A stretch of DNA of 64,000 bases from Candidatus Nitrospira neomarina (GCF_032051675.1 NZ_CP116968.1:2232001-2296000), one strand, 5' to 3'; counted from the first letter of the stretch, positions 47,098 to 56,555 are shown. Translations and numbers: made by a program. The notes: a model not told the origin generated them from the sequence alone.

Positions 47098-47640
47098 TTA
47101 CCGGTGGTGATGACGATGACCTCCCCCAAACCTGAACCCAAACCCTATTGCAGGAGGCCCATATCCCCAATATCCTGGACCCTGGCCGTAATAGCGTGAA
47201 TATCCCCATGGAGAATGGAGGTAGAAACCGTTCAGTGGAAACCGGGCATAGCCATAGGAAGAACCATAGGAGTACGCGTAGGGGAAAACATAAGGCGGCC
47301 GATACCGGGAATTCTGCTTAGAGGTCTGAACTTGGCTCAGGGCTAAGGCTTCCTGACGATCCACTTTCTCTTTGAGCTGGTTGACTATCCCCTCCTGGGC
47401 CTTCAATTGTTTTGCCAAGGTATCGATCTTTTCTTGCTGAAGCTCCATCAACGTGGTCACGCATCGGGCTTGAGCATCTCCAGAATATCCGGAACATTCC
47501 CAGGGAACATTGGTGGCTTCTGCAAAGGCATGAGGATTGCTCATAGTCAAACCTACTCCTCCTCCAGAGATTAGCAGGCATATGATCCAACGGTTTAACC
47601 GGAAGGACTTTGGCGGGAACTGCATCATGAACCTATTCAT
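47098..47640 (-). CDS. Secreted Tyr/Gly-rich protein with coiled coil and His-rich tail
   Basis: 180 residues from the ATG at 47640, which follows GGAGGGGG. A long signal segment (WIICLLISGGGVGLTMSNPHAFA) is followed by a short Cys-containing part (WECSGYSGDAQARC), a coiled coil of about 45 residues (MELQQEKIDTLAKQLKAQE and onward), then a Tyr/Gly/Pro-rich region. The last residues are GGGHRHHHR, which could bind metal. The composition suggests an envelope or matrix protein. No enzyme domain is present and no family is recognised beyond low-complexity similarity. Confidence 0.72.
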   Translation of the reverse strand: MNRFMMQFPPKSFRLNRWIICLLISGGGVGLTMSNPHAFAEATNVPWECSGYSGDAQARCVTTLMELQQEKIDTLAKQLKAQEGIVNQLKEKVDRQEALALSQVQTSKQNSRYRPPYVFPYAYSYGSSYGYARFPLNGFYLHSPWGYSRYYGQGPGYWGYGPPAIGFGFRFGGGHRHHHR

Positions 47641-47867
47641 CTCCCCCTCCAATTGAAGGCATGAGGCATTTTATCATGGCTTCACCTAGCCCTACAAATG
47701 AGAGACCTTCACACTGAAGACCTGAAGAGCAATGAAGTCCCGAAAGATCCGTTGACAGCCTGTTCAGGAATTCGTAGCCTTCACCTGGCTTCCCTTGCAC
47801 AGAAGTTTTCATGGTTTAAGGCCATGGCACACAAAAATGTTCTTCCGCAGAAAGCCAATGATTTCCC

Positions 47868-48863
47868 ATGGGACGCACAACCACCATTCTAGGGAAGGAA
47901 CCTATCCGCTGCGGATGGGTGGGCACCAAACCACACTTCATCCCCTATCATGATGAAGAATGGGGAATCCCTGTTCACGAAGACCAACGCCACTTTGAAA
48001 TGTTGACATTGGAAGGAGCACAGGCCGGCTTATCCTGGTCAACGATTCTCCTTCGTCGTGAAGGGTATCGTCGCGCTTTTGCCGGATTCGATCCCGAAAA
48101 GGTCGCACGCTTCGATTCCAGAAAAAAAGCGGCGCTCCTTCAAGATACCGGGATCATTCGGAATCGCCTTAAAATTGAATCGGCCATCACGAACGCCAAA
48201 GCGTTTCTCACAATTCAGGAAGCCTTCGGATCTTTTGATCAGTACATCTGGGACTTTGTGGGAGGTGCCCCAATCATCAATTACTGGAATGAAATGGCAC
48301 AAGTTCCAGCCACCACTTCTCAGAGCGACGCCCTTTCAAATGATCTCAAGAAGCGTGGGTTTAAATTTGTAGGGAGTACCGTGATCTACGCACACATGCA
48401 AGCGGCCGGATTAGTCAATGACCATACCACGGATTGCTTTCGACATCCCTCAAACCATTCCGCGCAGACCACCTTTCAAGGAACGGGCCATTCCCGACCA
48501 GCAGCCCCCTCCACCATCAGGATCAAACGAGTATACGACGCCCCTGCCCCGGATGACGGATGTCGGATTCTCATTGACCGGCTGTGGCCACGTGGACTTT
48601 CAAAAGAAGCGGCTTGCGTCAATCTGTGGCAAAAAGATCTTGCCCCGTCAACAAGACTGCGTAGCTGGTTCCGGCATGACCCGGCCCGCTGGCAAGAATT
48701 TCAGACACGGTATTTCACCGAGCTTGATCAGAATATCAATGCCGTGAAGGATCTTTGGCAACGAGCCCGATATAGTCCGGTGACTATTCTTTTTGCGGCC
48801 AAGAACGAGAAATACAATCATGCGGTCGCCCTGAAAGTCTATCTCGCTCGTCATTTTAGATGA
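47868..48863 (+). CDS. 3-methyladenine DNA glycosylase I (Tag) fused to DUF488 domain
   Basis: 331 residues. Residues 1-195 are Tag: RCGWV, YHDEEWGIPVHED, LEGAQAGLSWSTIL, and the C-terminal zinc site with His in YAHMQAAGLVNDH and the DCFRH end. Tag removes 3-methyladenine from alkylated DNA. From about 215 comes a YeaO-like DUF488 domain: KRVYDAPAPDDGCRILIDRL, WPRGL and, near the end, ILFAAKNEKYNHA. Both domains look complete, and a roughly 20-residue Ser/Thr/Pro-rich linker joins them. The ATG at 47868 has only a weak ribosome site. DUF488 function is unsettled; the fusion hints at a role in handling alkylation or stress damage. Confidence 0.88.
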   Translation: MGRTTTILGKEPIRCGWVGTKPHFIPYHDEEWGIPVHEDQRHFEMLTLEGAQAGLSWSTILLRREGYRRAFAGFDPEKVARFDSRKKAALLQDTGIIRNRLKIESAITNAKAFLTIQEAFGSFDQYIWDFVGGAPIINYWNEMAQVPATTSQSDALSNDLKKRGFKFVGSTVIYAHMQAAGLVNDHTTDCFRHPSNHSAQTTFQGTGHSRPAAPSTIRIKRVYDAPAPDDGCRILIDRLWPRGLSKEAACVNLWQKDLAPSTRLRSWFRHDPARWQEFQTRYFTELDQNINAVKDLWQRARYSPVTILFAAKNEKYNHAVALKVYLARHFR

Positions 48864-48880
48864 GGGGCCTGTATTCTTCC

Positions 48881-49296
48881 AGAGCTTTTGATCAACCCAC
48901 ATGAAAGCGGACTTCAGGAGGATCTCACAGGATGCGGAATCGCCTGTGTGGCCGGTTTAGCCAACGTCACTTACCAACAAGTCAAATCCGTGGCAATGAC
49001 ATGGGGCATGACGTCGGCGATACGCGTCTCTGGACCAATACGGTCTTCGTTCAAATATTGTTAAACCATTATGGGATTCAATCCCTGCCGGGAGAATCCC
49101 GTTTCGATCCTAGCAGGGTCTGCTGCCACTCGCCCTTTTCGCCACGAAATGGCACCACAAAAATAATCAGGCCTTGTGGCAGTGGATGATTTATTGGAAG
49201 AACCCAGCCGGACCAGTGATGTTGGACTCTCAATTCATTCTACGTAAACACGTCCGTACCGATTTCGGAAGGATCAAACCCAGAGGGTTTAGCACG
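48881..49296 (+). pseudogene. Decayed C39-like cysteine peptidase gene
   Basis: Pieces in successive frames give DLTGCGIACVAGLANVTYQQ (catalytic Cys context), then after a shift near 49010 DTRLWTNTVFVQILLNHYGIQ, and after a second shift with a TAG replacing Trp, LPLALFATKWHHKNNQALWQ. The end reads KHVRTDFGRIKPRGF. The order matches papain-like C39-type proteins of about 150 residues. Two frameshifts and one stop mean it is not functional. No intact start was found; the reading begins close after the Tag-DUF488 stop. Confidence 0.75.
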
Positions 49297-49914
49297 GTTC
49301 ATGATCCTGTTTTAAGGAACTTCCATAAGAAACTTTTTTGAAGTTAACCTTCTTAAATTGAAAGCATTTTCCTTGCGAATAATAAAAAAAATCGTTACTA
49401 TTTCTCATTATTTTAAATTATTCTTCATTCCCATTCATCCTGCCCTTATTTTTATCATGTCGAGAGATGTCAGACGTTCGATCCAATTGCTCATGGAAAG
49501 GAGCAGCATGATCGAGGGTTTGCCAATGTACCGGCAAATTCAACATTATTCTCAAACATCGGCTTGATAGAACAATCATTTTTCTCAGGTGCGCATTCGT
49601 CGTTTCCTTAAGTCATCATTAACCAAAGGTCGGATGATGTTGGTGTTCATCGTTTGACCAAAACGAGTCCTGCGTGAGGACTCCACATTATGGCCATGTG
49701 GTGCGCCGGAGCATGAACCGTTTCGTCCAATTTCTGTACCATAGACTACCTCCAGTGATGATGTTCGGAGAGTTCAGGCTGCCATCAGATCCAGCTCCGG
49801 CAGTCCGGATAACGCGATCCCCTGTAATCAATTTCCCCCGTGCATCGAATCATCCCGGGCTTCCTGTTATGACTCATTCATTGTATGGACCAATGGAAAA
49901 AGTGAGTCGATAAC
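49297..49914. other. Intergenic region upstream of the kinase cluster
   Basis: About 620 bases without a supportable gene. The inverted repeat CGTTT-GACCA-AAACG at 49651-49665 resembles the one at 40086-40100 and, like it, lies about 270 bases before a start codon. Confidence 0.45.
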
Positions 49915-51495
49915 ATGTCATTCAAATCTCTGACCATGGATGTTCCCGCCGTAACAGCCGAACAGCCACAGCCAAACCTTCATAGGGCTCTCATTGTGGG
50001 GCTGGCATTGGGGATCTTCGTGGCCGATTGCCTGACCCCACTGGGGATTGGTATGGGCAGTCTGTACATTCTGGTCGTCGTGGCCACTTTCCCCCTCAAT
50101 CATCCCTGGACCACAAAAATCGCGATAATCGGCGCAATATTTTTAATTTTCCTCGGCTATTGGGGCTCTATTTCAAGGCTAGGATATGAAACTGCGGTTA
50201 TTAATCGCTCCCTATCGACTCTTTGCGTTTTGGTAACGGGATATATGACTCTAAAAAATATCTCTTCCCGACAGGCACTCCAGACGGTCAAAGAAGATCT
50301 CGAAGTCAAATATGGCTTGCAGACGAAGGAACTCAAAGAGCAAAACCAAACGATGTCTGTTCTCCTCGAGGATTTGAAGCTGACCAAAAATGATTTGGAA
50401 GACAAGGAGCGTCGGCTACGCGTGTTTGTTGATGCCTTTCCAAGTGGCATGTTAATTGTTAACCATCTCGGAAACGTGGTCTTTGCCAACAAATTAATTG
50501 AAACTCTCTTTGGGTATTCACAACATGAATTAATCGGACAATCCATTGACACCCTCGTTCCTAAAAGATTTCAGCAGAACCATGCCCGACATCGGGTGGC
50601 ATTTCTCGAAAACCCAAGCACCCGGGCCATGGGGGCCGGACGGGATCTGTTTGCCCGACGCAAAGACGGAAGTGAATTTCCCGTAGAAATCGGCCTGAAC
50701 CCCATCAGCACGCCGGACGGCCTCATGGTGCTCAGTTCAGTCGTGGACATTTCAGCCAGAAAACAACACGAAGCTGAGCTCAAACGCCTCAACCAACAAT
50801 TAGCCAACCAGAATCAGGAACTGGAAGCCTATAATTATGCCGTTTCGCACGATTTACGAACACCCTTGAGAGCAATTCATAATTATGCGGATTTTCTGCT
50901 GGAAGATTTGTCTACAAAGGTTTCATCAGAACAAACCGAGTACTTGAACGGCATTACCACCGCCGTATGCGAGGCGGAAGAGCTCGTCTCCGATCTCCTT
51001 GAACTCTCCCGGTTGAATATCAAAGATTCGGTTCCGCAGGTCTGTCATGTCGGGAACATCATTGCCAAAACGCTTTTCCTGCTGAATTTCGACAAAGACG
51101 TGGAGATTCATCAACCAGCTGAATGGCCGATAGTCCTTGGCCATGAACATCTGGTGAAACAGATTTTCCAGAACCTCCTTGCCAATGGAGTCAAATTCAA
51201 CCACTCCTCCCCAAAAATTCTGAAGATGAATTGGAGGCAGGAATTTCATGGCGTGATCACCTTTACCGTCGAGGACAATGGCATTGGGATCTCTGAACCC
51301 TATCAGGATAAAATTTTCCAGGTCTTCGAACGATTGCATACGAACAGGGAATATGAGGGAACCGGCATCGGCTTGGCGATTGTCAAAAATGCGGTGTGCA
51401 GGCTTGGCGGAGAAATCCGCGTGAAGTCCGAATTGGGCAAAGGCAGCATTTTTTCATTTACGGTACCGATTGGAGAAAATTATGATGATGCATGA
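49915..51495 (+). CDS. Membrane PAS sensor histidine kinase
   Basis: 526 residues. Four hydrophobic segments occur in the first 120 residues (e.g. ALIVGLALGIFVADCLTPLG), then a coiled coil, a PAS domain (about 165-285, GMLIVNHLGNVVFANK), and a second coiled coil. The HisKA helix follows with the phosphoacceptor His312 in YAVSHDLRTPLRAIHNY, then HATPase_c with NLLANGVKFNH, VEDNGIGIS and GTGIGLAIVKNAV. The kinase core is close to the phytochrome-type kinases that pair with Rcp1-like receivers, and such a receiver is encoded next, overlapping by 14 bases. The signal is unknown. Confidence 0.92.
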   Translation: MSFKSLTMDVPAVTAEQPQPNLHRALIVGLALGIFVADCLTPLGIGMGSLYILVVVATFPLNHPWTTKIAIIGAIFLIFLGYWGSISRLGYETAVINRSLSTLCVLVTGYMTLKNISSRQALQTVKEDLEVKYGLQTKELKEQNQTMSVLLEDLKLTKNDLEDKERRLRVFVDAFPSGMLIVNHLGNVVFANKLIETLFGYSQHELIGQSIDTLVPKRFQQNHARHRVAFLENPSTRAMGAGRDLFARRKDGSEFPVEIGLNPISTPDGLMVLSSVVDISARKQHEAELKRLNQQLANQNQELEAYNYAVSHDLRTPLRAIHNYADFLLEDLSTKVSSEQTEYLNGITTAVCEAEELVSDLLELSRLNIKDSVPQVCHVGNIIAKTLFLLNFDKDVEIHQPAEWPIVLGHEHLVKQIFQNLLANGVKFNHSSPKILKMNWRQEFHGVITFTVEDNGIGISEPYQDKIFQVFERLHTNREYEGTGIGLAIVKNAVCRLGGEIRVKSELGKGSIFSFTVPIGENYDDA

Positions 51496-51943
51496 AACCA
51501 GGAATTTAACGATTTTAATGGCGGAAGATAATCCCCACGATGTCCTGGCCACCAAACGTGCCTGGGAACAATTCGGCTTTGGAAATCATCTGCATATTGT
51601 GTCGGATGGCGAAGAATGTCTGGAATACCTGTTTCATCAAGGAAAATATCTGGAATCGAACATTTTTCCTGATCCTGACCTCATCCTACTTGACCTCAAA
51701 CTTCCGAAACTGGATGGACATCAGGTTCTCAAAACGATTCGGGCGAAAGACCAGTTCCGGTTTTTACCTGTCATCATTCTCACGAATTCAACCCTCGAGA
51801 CCGACCGGAACAAGGGATATGAATACGGATGTACGGCGTTTCTCAAAAAACCGGTCGGGTACGCCAACTTTGCCAATCTCTTGAAATCCCTACGGACGTT
51901 CTGGAGTTGCGTGGAACCCTATGCCAAACCATTAACAGCTTAA
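51482..51943 (+). CDS. Single-domain response regulator (Rcp1-like)
   Basis: 153 residues from an ATG at 51482 (ATGs also at 51485 and 51488) with GGAG 8 bases upstream. The receiver motifs are MAEDNPHDV (acidic pocket), ILLDLKLPKLDG (phosphoacceptor Asp), ILTNST and FLKKPVGY (Lys). There is no output domain. The insertion LFHQGKYLESNIFPDPD before the phosphorylation site is typical of Rcp1-like partners of phytochrome-type kinases. It overlaps the kinase gene and precedes the hybrid kinase gene by 15 bases, so it may relay phosphate between the two kinases. Confidence 0.92.
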   Translation: MMMHETRNLTILMAEDNPHDVLATKRAWEQFGFGNHLHIVSDGEECLEYLFHQGKYLESNIFPDPDLILLDLKLPKLDGHQVLKTIRAKDQFRFLPVIILTNSTLETDRNKGYEYGCTAFLKKPVGYANFANLLKSLRTFWSCVEPYAKPLTA

Positions 51944-51958
51944 CCGAACGGGTCACCC

Positions 51959-54900
51959 ATGTCCCTAGTCCAGGATCCCGGATTATCAGCTCTCCTCGTC
52001 GAAGACAATTCCCATGAGCGAATCGCGATCCGCCGTTCCCTGAAGAAGGACGTTCACACCCTTCTTGAATGTGAAAGTGCGGAGGAAGCCCTTCGCCATC
52101 TGGAACACGCTCCTTCGGAATTTGACGTCATCATCGCCGACTTCAAGCTCCCAGGCATGGATGGCCTCACACTGTTTCGCACCCTGCGTCAGATGAAATG
52201 TGTATCGCCGTTTATTCTCTTAACAGGCAATGGATCCGAACAGATTGCCATTGAAGCCTTCAAAGCCGGAGTGAATGACTATTTGGTCAAAGCGTCCGAA
52301 AGCGACTACTTGGATTTATTGCCGGCGCTCGTGACGGAAGTCATCCAGAATCATCGTTTGAAAATAAAAAATGAGTTACTCGAATTGTCGCTCAAAGAAG
52401 CCCAGGAACGGTTTCACCAATTCATGGAGCATTATCAGGGGATTTTTTGGCTAACCGACTTTCACGAACCAAGAAGATTATTGTATGTCAGCCCGACCTA
52501 TGAACGGATTTGGGACCGCCCGGCTCTTCAGCTCGCTCAAAACCCGTTGGATTGGCTTGAAGCTCTTCATCCCAAGGATCGGGACCGTATCAGGAACGCC
52601 TATCTCAAGTTAAATATCAGCGGAGAATATAACGAAATTTATCGAATCGTGAAAGCAGACGGGTCGACACGCTGGATCCATGAACGCGGCCTCATCAACC
52701 ACAATCAAGGGGGGCATCCATATCGGATCACCCGGCTGGCAGAAGATATTACCGACCGCACCACGATGTCAGAAGCCCTTCAGGCCAGCGAGGAACGCTT
52801 TGCACAGTTCATGGCCCATCTTCCGGGATTGGCCTATATGAAAGACGAACAATATCGTTTGATGTATCTGAATCCGGAATTTGAGCAGGTGTTCAATATT
52901 GATCTCAAAAACTGGATAGGCCAAACCGTTCACGAGGTCTTTCCTCCCGACACGGCGGCAAAGCTCCAATACGATGATGACTGGGTGCTCTCTCGTGGTC
53001 AATCCCTGGAAATCATCGAGGACATTCCACTTAATGACGGCCTCCATCAGTTTTTAACCTGCAAATTTCCTATTCTCCAACATGACCGTCCACCGATATT
53101 GGGAGGGGTATCGATCGATGTCACCGGGCAATTCAAGGCGGAAATCCAACGAGATCACATTTTTTCCCTCTCCCTGGATCTCATGTGTAGCATCGGCATT
53201 GACGGGTATCTGAAAAAAACCAATCCTGCCTTCGAAAAACTTCTTGGGTACACCCAGGAAGAACTGCTATCCCAACCATTGATCTTTTTCACTCATCCGG
53301 ATGACCGGATATCCACCCAGGCAGCGTTCTATCAACTCGCTGAAGAGAAAGATGTAATGGATTTTCAGAACCGCATCCGTGATATCCGTGGCAATTATCT
53401 CTGGCTGGAGTGGCGTGCCACTCCCCAGCTTGAGGAAAAAACCATCTATGCCGTGGCGCGGGATATCACCCAGCGATATCACGCAACCAAAGCGCTCCGT
53501 CGGTATGAACAAATTGTGTCAACCAGTTCCGACTTTCTCTGCTTTTTAGATGAGAAGAATTGCCTGCAAGCCGTGAATCATGGATTTTGTGAATATTTCA
53601 ATCTTCCTGCCCGGGAAATCACCGGTCGTCACATTCGGGATTTTGTCGGAACGGAACTATTTGAATCTCAACTCCAAAGCCATTTAGATGACTGTCGAAA
53701 AGGGCGGGTCGTCTGCTTTCATCAGCATGTGACCTTTCCTGAAGAAAACGTGCGCTTCATGGAGGTGAAGCTGAATCCCTATGTAGAGTCGGACGGAACA
53801 ATTTCAGGCGTGACCGCCATATGGAGAGATCTCACCGAGCAAAAACGTCTGGAACAGCATGTCAGACAGACACAAAAAATGGAATCCATCGGAACCCTTG
53901 CAGGAGGAATCGCCCACGATTTCAATAATATCCTGATGGCGATCCTCGGGTGGGCAGAAATGGGAACTTGGAAACATCCCCAAGGCGATCCCGCAAACAA
54001 ATATTTTGAGCAAATCGGAATCGCGGGCAAACGTGGCCGGGATCTCATCCAGCAGATCCTCACCTTCAGCCGGCAAACCGAACACCATCCTCGTCCGGTG
54101 GATCTGGGCCCGGTTATCGAAGAATCCCTTGCGCTTTTTCGGGCCACCTTTCCCTCAAACATTGAGCTACATTTTGGTAGTCATCACAACATGAATATGG
54201 TGTTTGCCGACCCCGTTCAAATACAACGAATCATCATGAACCTCTGTTCGAATGCGGAACATGCCCTTCGCCCCCATGGCGGCACCCTGAACATCGACCT
54301 TCATGCCATCATCATTGAACATGGCAACTTGCAATTTCCACCGACACTGAGTCCCGGAAGGTATGTGCAGATCGTCGTCAGTGATTCCGGCCCTGGGATT
54401 CCCGATCATATCCTTCCAAAAATTTTCGACCCGTTCTTCACCACCAAACCCGTGGGAGAAGGAACCGGAATGGGATTGTCCGTGGTACATGGCATTGTAG
54501 AAAATCTCCGAGGACACATTTCGGTCAAGTCTTCCAAAAAGGATGGAACCACCTTTCTCATTTCCATCCCCGAGTACCAGGTCCCCACCGACTCCTCCCT
54601 TCATGTAAAGCCTTCCACCCTGAGTCCTGGAAGTGGACACGTGCTGATTGTGGATGATGAAATATCGATTACCGAAGTCTTGAAAGAATTTCTGGAGCAT
54701 CTGGGCTATACCGTCACGGTCCGGACAAATCCCTTGGAGGCCCTTGAAGAATTTCGCATGAATCCCCATCGATTCGACTGTCTCATCACCGATCAAACGA
54801 TGCCCGGACTTGGAGGAGACCAGTTATCTCGAGAAATCCTCAAAGTACGCCCGGATATGCCAATCATCCTTTGTACGGGGTTCAGTCATACGATTGACAA

Positions 54901-55021
54901 GGAAAATTCTTCGGAACAGGGGATTACCGCATTCCTTTATAAGCCCATTTTATTGGATCAACTGAGCCAAACGCTGACCCACATCCTGTCACATTCCAAG
55001 CCCGAAATTCCTAAGGTATAA
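51959..55021 (+). CDS. Soluble hybrid histidine kinase: REC-PAS(x4)-HisKA-HATPase-REC
   Basis: 1020 residues. An N-terminal receiver has Asp61 in IIADFKLPGMDG. Four PAS/PAC units follow, roughly 140-270, 275-390, 395-510 and 515-630 (e.g. PYRITRLAEDITDR, WLEWRATPQLEEKTIYAV). The HisKA has His653 in LAGGIAHDFNNILM, then an ATPase domain with LCSNAEHAL, SDSGPGIPDHI and GTGMGLSVVHGIV. A C-terminal receiver has Asp945 in LITDQTMPGLGG. No membrane segments are present, so it senses in the cytoplasm. Together with the two upstream genes it forms a phosphorelay-like operon. No output regulator is next to it. Confidence 0.92.
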   Translation: MSLVQDPGLSALLVEDNSHERIAIRRSLKKDVHTLLECESAEEALRHLEHAPSEFDVIIADFKLPGMDGLTLFRTLRQMKCVSPFILLTGNGSEQIAIEAFKAGVNDYLVKASESDYLDLLPALVTEVIQNHRLKIKNELLELSLKEAQERFHQFMEHYQGIFWLTDFHEPRRLLYVSPTYERIWDRPALQLAQNPLDWLEALHPKDRDRIRNAYLKLNISGEYNEIYRIVKADGSTRWIHERGLINHNQGGHPYRITRLAEDITDRTTMSEALQASEERFAQFMAHLPGLAYMKDEQYRLMYLNPEFEQVFNIDLKNWIGQTVHEVFPPDTAAKLQYDDDWVLSRGQSLEIIEDIPLNDGLHQFLTCKFPILQHDRPPILGGVSIDVTGQFKAEIQRDHIFSLSLDLMCSIGIDGYLKKTNPAFEKLLGYTQEELLSQPLIFFTHPDDRISTQAAFYQLAEEKDVMDFQNRIRDIRGNYLWLEWRATPQLEEKTIYAVARDITQRYHATKALRRYEQIVSTSSDFLCFLDEKNCLQAVNHGFCEYFNLPAREITGRHIRDFVGTELFESQLQSHLDDCRKGRVVCFHQHVTFPEENVRFMEVKLNPYVESDGTISGVTAIWRDLTEQKRLEQHVRQTQKMESIGTLAGGIAHDFNNILMAILGWAEMGTWKHPQGDPANKYFEQIGIAGKRGRDLIQQILTFSRQTEHHPRPVDLGPVIEESLALFRATFPSNIELHFGSHHNMNMVFADPVQIQRIIMNLCSNAEHALRPHGGTLNIDLHAIIIEHGNLQFPPTLSPGRYVQIVVSDSGPGIPDHILPKIFDPFFTTKPVGEGTGMGLSVVHGIVENLRGHISVKSSKKDGTTFLISIPEYQVPTDSSLHVKPSTLSPGSGHVLIVDDEISITEVLKEFLEHLGYTVTVRTNPLEALEEFRMNPHRFDCLITDQTMPGLGGDQLSREILKVRPDMPIILCTGFSHTIDKENSSEQGITAFLYKPILLDQLSQTLTHILSHSKPEIPKV

Positions 55022-55043
55022 CTCACAACCTCAGGCTTCACGT

Positions 55044-55487
55044 CTAAAACACTTTTGTCTGTCGTGTCGCGTTCAGATACCCGAGAAGGATATCCCGTCG
55101 TGCGACGACGCCGAGGAGTTTTCCCTCCTCATCGACCACCGGCATTCGGATCAGATGTTTCCCTTCCAATCGATCAATAATCTCCATAGCCGGCGTCTCC
55201 CGTTTTACGGTCACCGGGGCAGGAGTCATCAAGTCACTCGCCGGGACGCCGGCCAAAGACCGATCTTCTTTGATCGCATGGAGAAGATCGAACTCGCTGA
55301 CAATCCCAAGCAAATGCTGGTCACGGTCGACAATCGGCACACTTCCAAACCCCTCCTCGGTCATCGTCTGCGCCAACGCTTCTGCTGAATCCTCAGGATG
55401 ATAGGCATACACGGCATCTTGCATGAATTGCTCGGCAATGAGTCCCTTAAAGTCACGAGACCCGACAATATAATCAACGCGTCGCAT
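55044..55487 (-). CDS. CBS-domain pair protein
   Basis: 147 residues composed of two CBS motifs: FMQDAVYAYHPEDSAEALAQ to about 75, with GSVPIVDRDQHLLGIVSEFD; and LMTPAPVTVKRETPAMEII to the end, with MPVVDEEGKLLGVVARRDIL. Stand-alone CBS pairs bind adenine nucleotides and act as energy sensors; the partner is unknown. The N-terminus (MRRVDYIVGSRDFKG) is short. It is convergent with the hybrid kinase gene, 22 bases away, so it is not part of that operon. Confidence 0.9.
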   Translation of the reverse strand: MRRVDYIVGSRDFKGLIAEQFMQDAVYAYHPEDSAEALAQTMTEEGFGSVPIVDRDQHLLGIVSEFDLLHAIKEDRSLAGVPASDLMTPAPVTVKRETPAMEIIDRLEGKHLIRMPVVDEEGKLLGVVARRDILLGYLNATRQTKVF

Positions 55488-56135
55488 AATCCACCCTCCT
55501 TCATAAAGGGAAATCGTGTGAGCGTATGTGTTGAAAGACGAACCGGCACCACAGATCTTTCAATCTAAAACCACTCTCCACATTCCCAAGGCTATGAGGC
55601 TAAAAATAAGACCTTCGACCATTCCTTCCCCCCAAGCTGCCACACGGGGGCTGAACAACCACAGTTTCACCATCATCCAGCCCGGAAACTCTTTTCTCAT
55701 GGACTCACCTCCTTCCGATCCTCGACGACCCTTCACTCAGAGAATTCCATGTTGTTCCTTAAAATGTTCATGTTTCCCGCATCATGAAAACACGAAGGCC
55801 TTCCGGACATATTTCCGGAAGGCCTTCGTATGGATCATTTTCGATAGGATGAAGAAAGAACGATTTACCCCATGACGACCTCGATTTTTTTGATGTTTTT
55901 CTACCATGCGCTTTTTCTGAATAAAAGTAAAGCGCCTCATTCTTGGAAAACTGGAGCACAATGAAGAAGGTAAGTACCTTGAGGAAAATGCCCACGACCA
56001 GGACCATGAGAAAAACCTCTGGTATGTTTTCAACATTCCGCTAAATGCTTGAAAATCCTGCATGACATGGTCCGCGAGAATATGCCTCCCCGATGAAATG
56101 AGGTAAGATTTCGTACGGGTCCATTCATTCAACTC
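55488..56135. other. Intergenic region with a strong palindrome
   Basis: About 650 bases. Besides the palindrome at 55793-55828, a minus-strand frame at 55768-56007 starts MVLVVGIFLKVLTFFIVLQF and could be a small membrane protein, but it reads through the palindrome and has no clear ribosome site. I do not call it. Confidence 0.45.
55793..55828. repeat. 36-base perfect palindrome (15-bp stem), possible terminator
   Basis: CGAAGGCCTTCCGGA, loop CATATT, TCCGGAAGGCCTTCG. The stem is perfect. It is followed by TATGGATCATTTT on the plus strand, with no immediate T-run. It could be a terminator or a REP-like element. Confidence 0.8.
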
Positions 56136-56555
56136 ATGATGAAACTTCGTCGCCCACAAGAGACCTTAGCCAATTGCTGTTGGCTCGCCCGTATGGCGGA
56201 TAAAGTGCGGGCTTCTCAAGAGGGAAACTTTCCACTCCTCTACCGCTTGTCTTTAGGCAGTCCGATTGGAATTGACGGCTATTTCCTTCGACACTTCAGG
56301 CTGTCTTTTCGTCAATTTCGCACTGCCGTCATAGAAACTCATACGGACCAGGACCTGGAACGGTGGTTCCTGGGTCAGCCGGGGGTACATTCCTCAACTA
56401 TATCGAGTTGGAATGACTTTGCCCCCAAGCTAGGCACTCCAGGCTACCCTGTCTCCTTTGTGCGCCATCTCATAAAATGGTTTGTCTATCCCAAATCCAT
56501 CAAGCAACCCGTGAACAGTCTCTTTGAAATGATCGAACAGGATGAAGCCCCGTAA
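56136..56555 (+). CDS. DUF5069 family protein
   Basis: 139 residues. The start RRPQETLANCCWLARMADKVR, the middle GIDGYFLRHFRLSFRQFRTA and the DLERWFLGQPG segment match the small DUF5069 proteins, usually about 130-150 residues. Function is unknown. It has no signal peptide or membrane segment. Tandem ATG codons at 56136 and 56139 make the first residue uncertain. It is followed by an interspersed repeat and looks monocistronic. Confidence 0.82.
   Translation: MMKLRRPQETLANCCWLARMADKVRASQEGNFPLLYRLSLGSPIGIDGYFLRHFRLSFRQFRTAVIETHTDQDLERWFLGQPGVHSSTISSWNDFAPKLGTPGYPVSFVRHLIKWFVYPKSIKQPVNSLFEMIEQDEAP

Noticed and set aside
55768-56007. Small membrane protein frame MVLVVGIFLKVLTFFIVLQF on the minus strand
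   Set aside because: It reads through a 36-base palindrome, has a second overlapping frame with equal support and no ribosome site.
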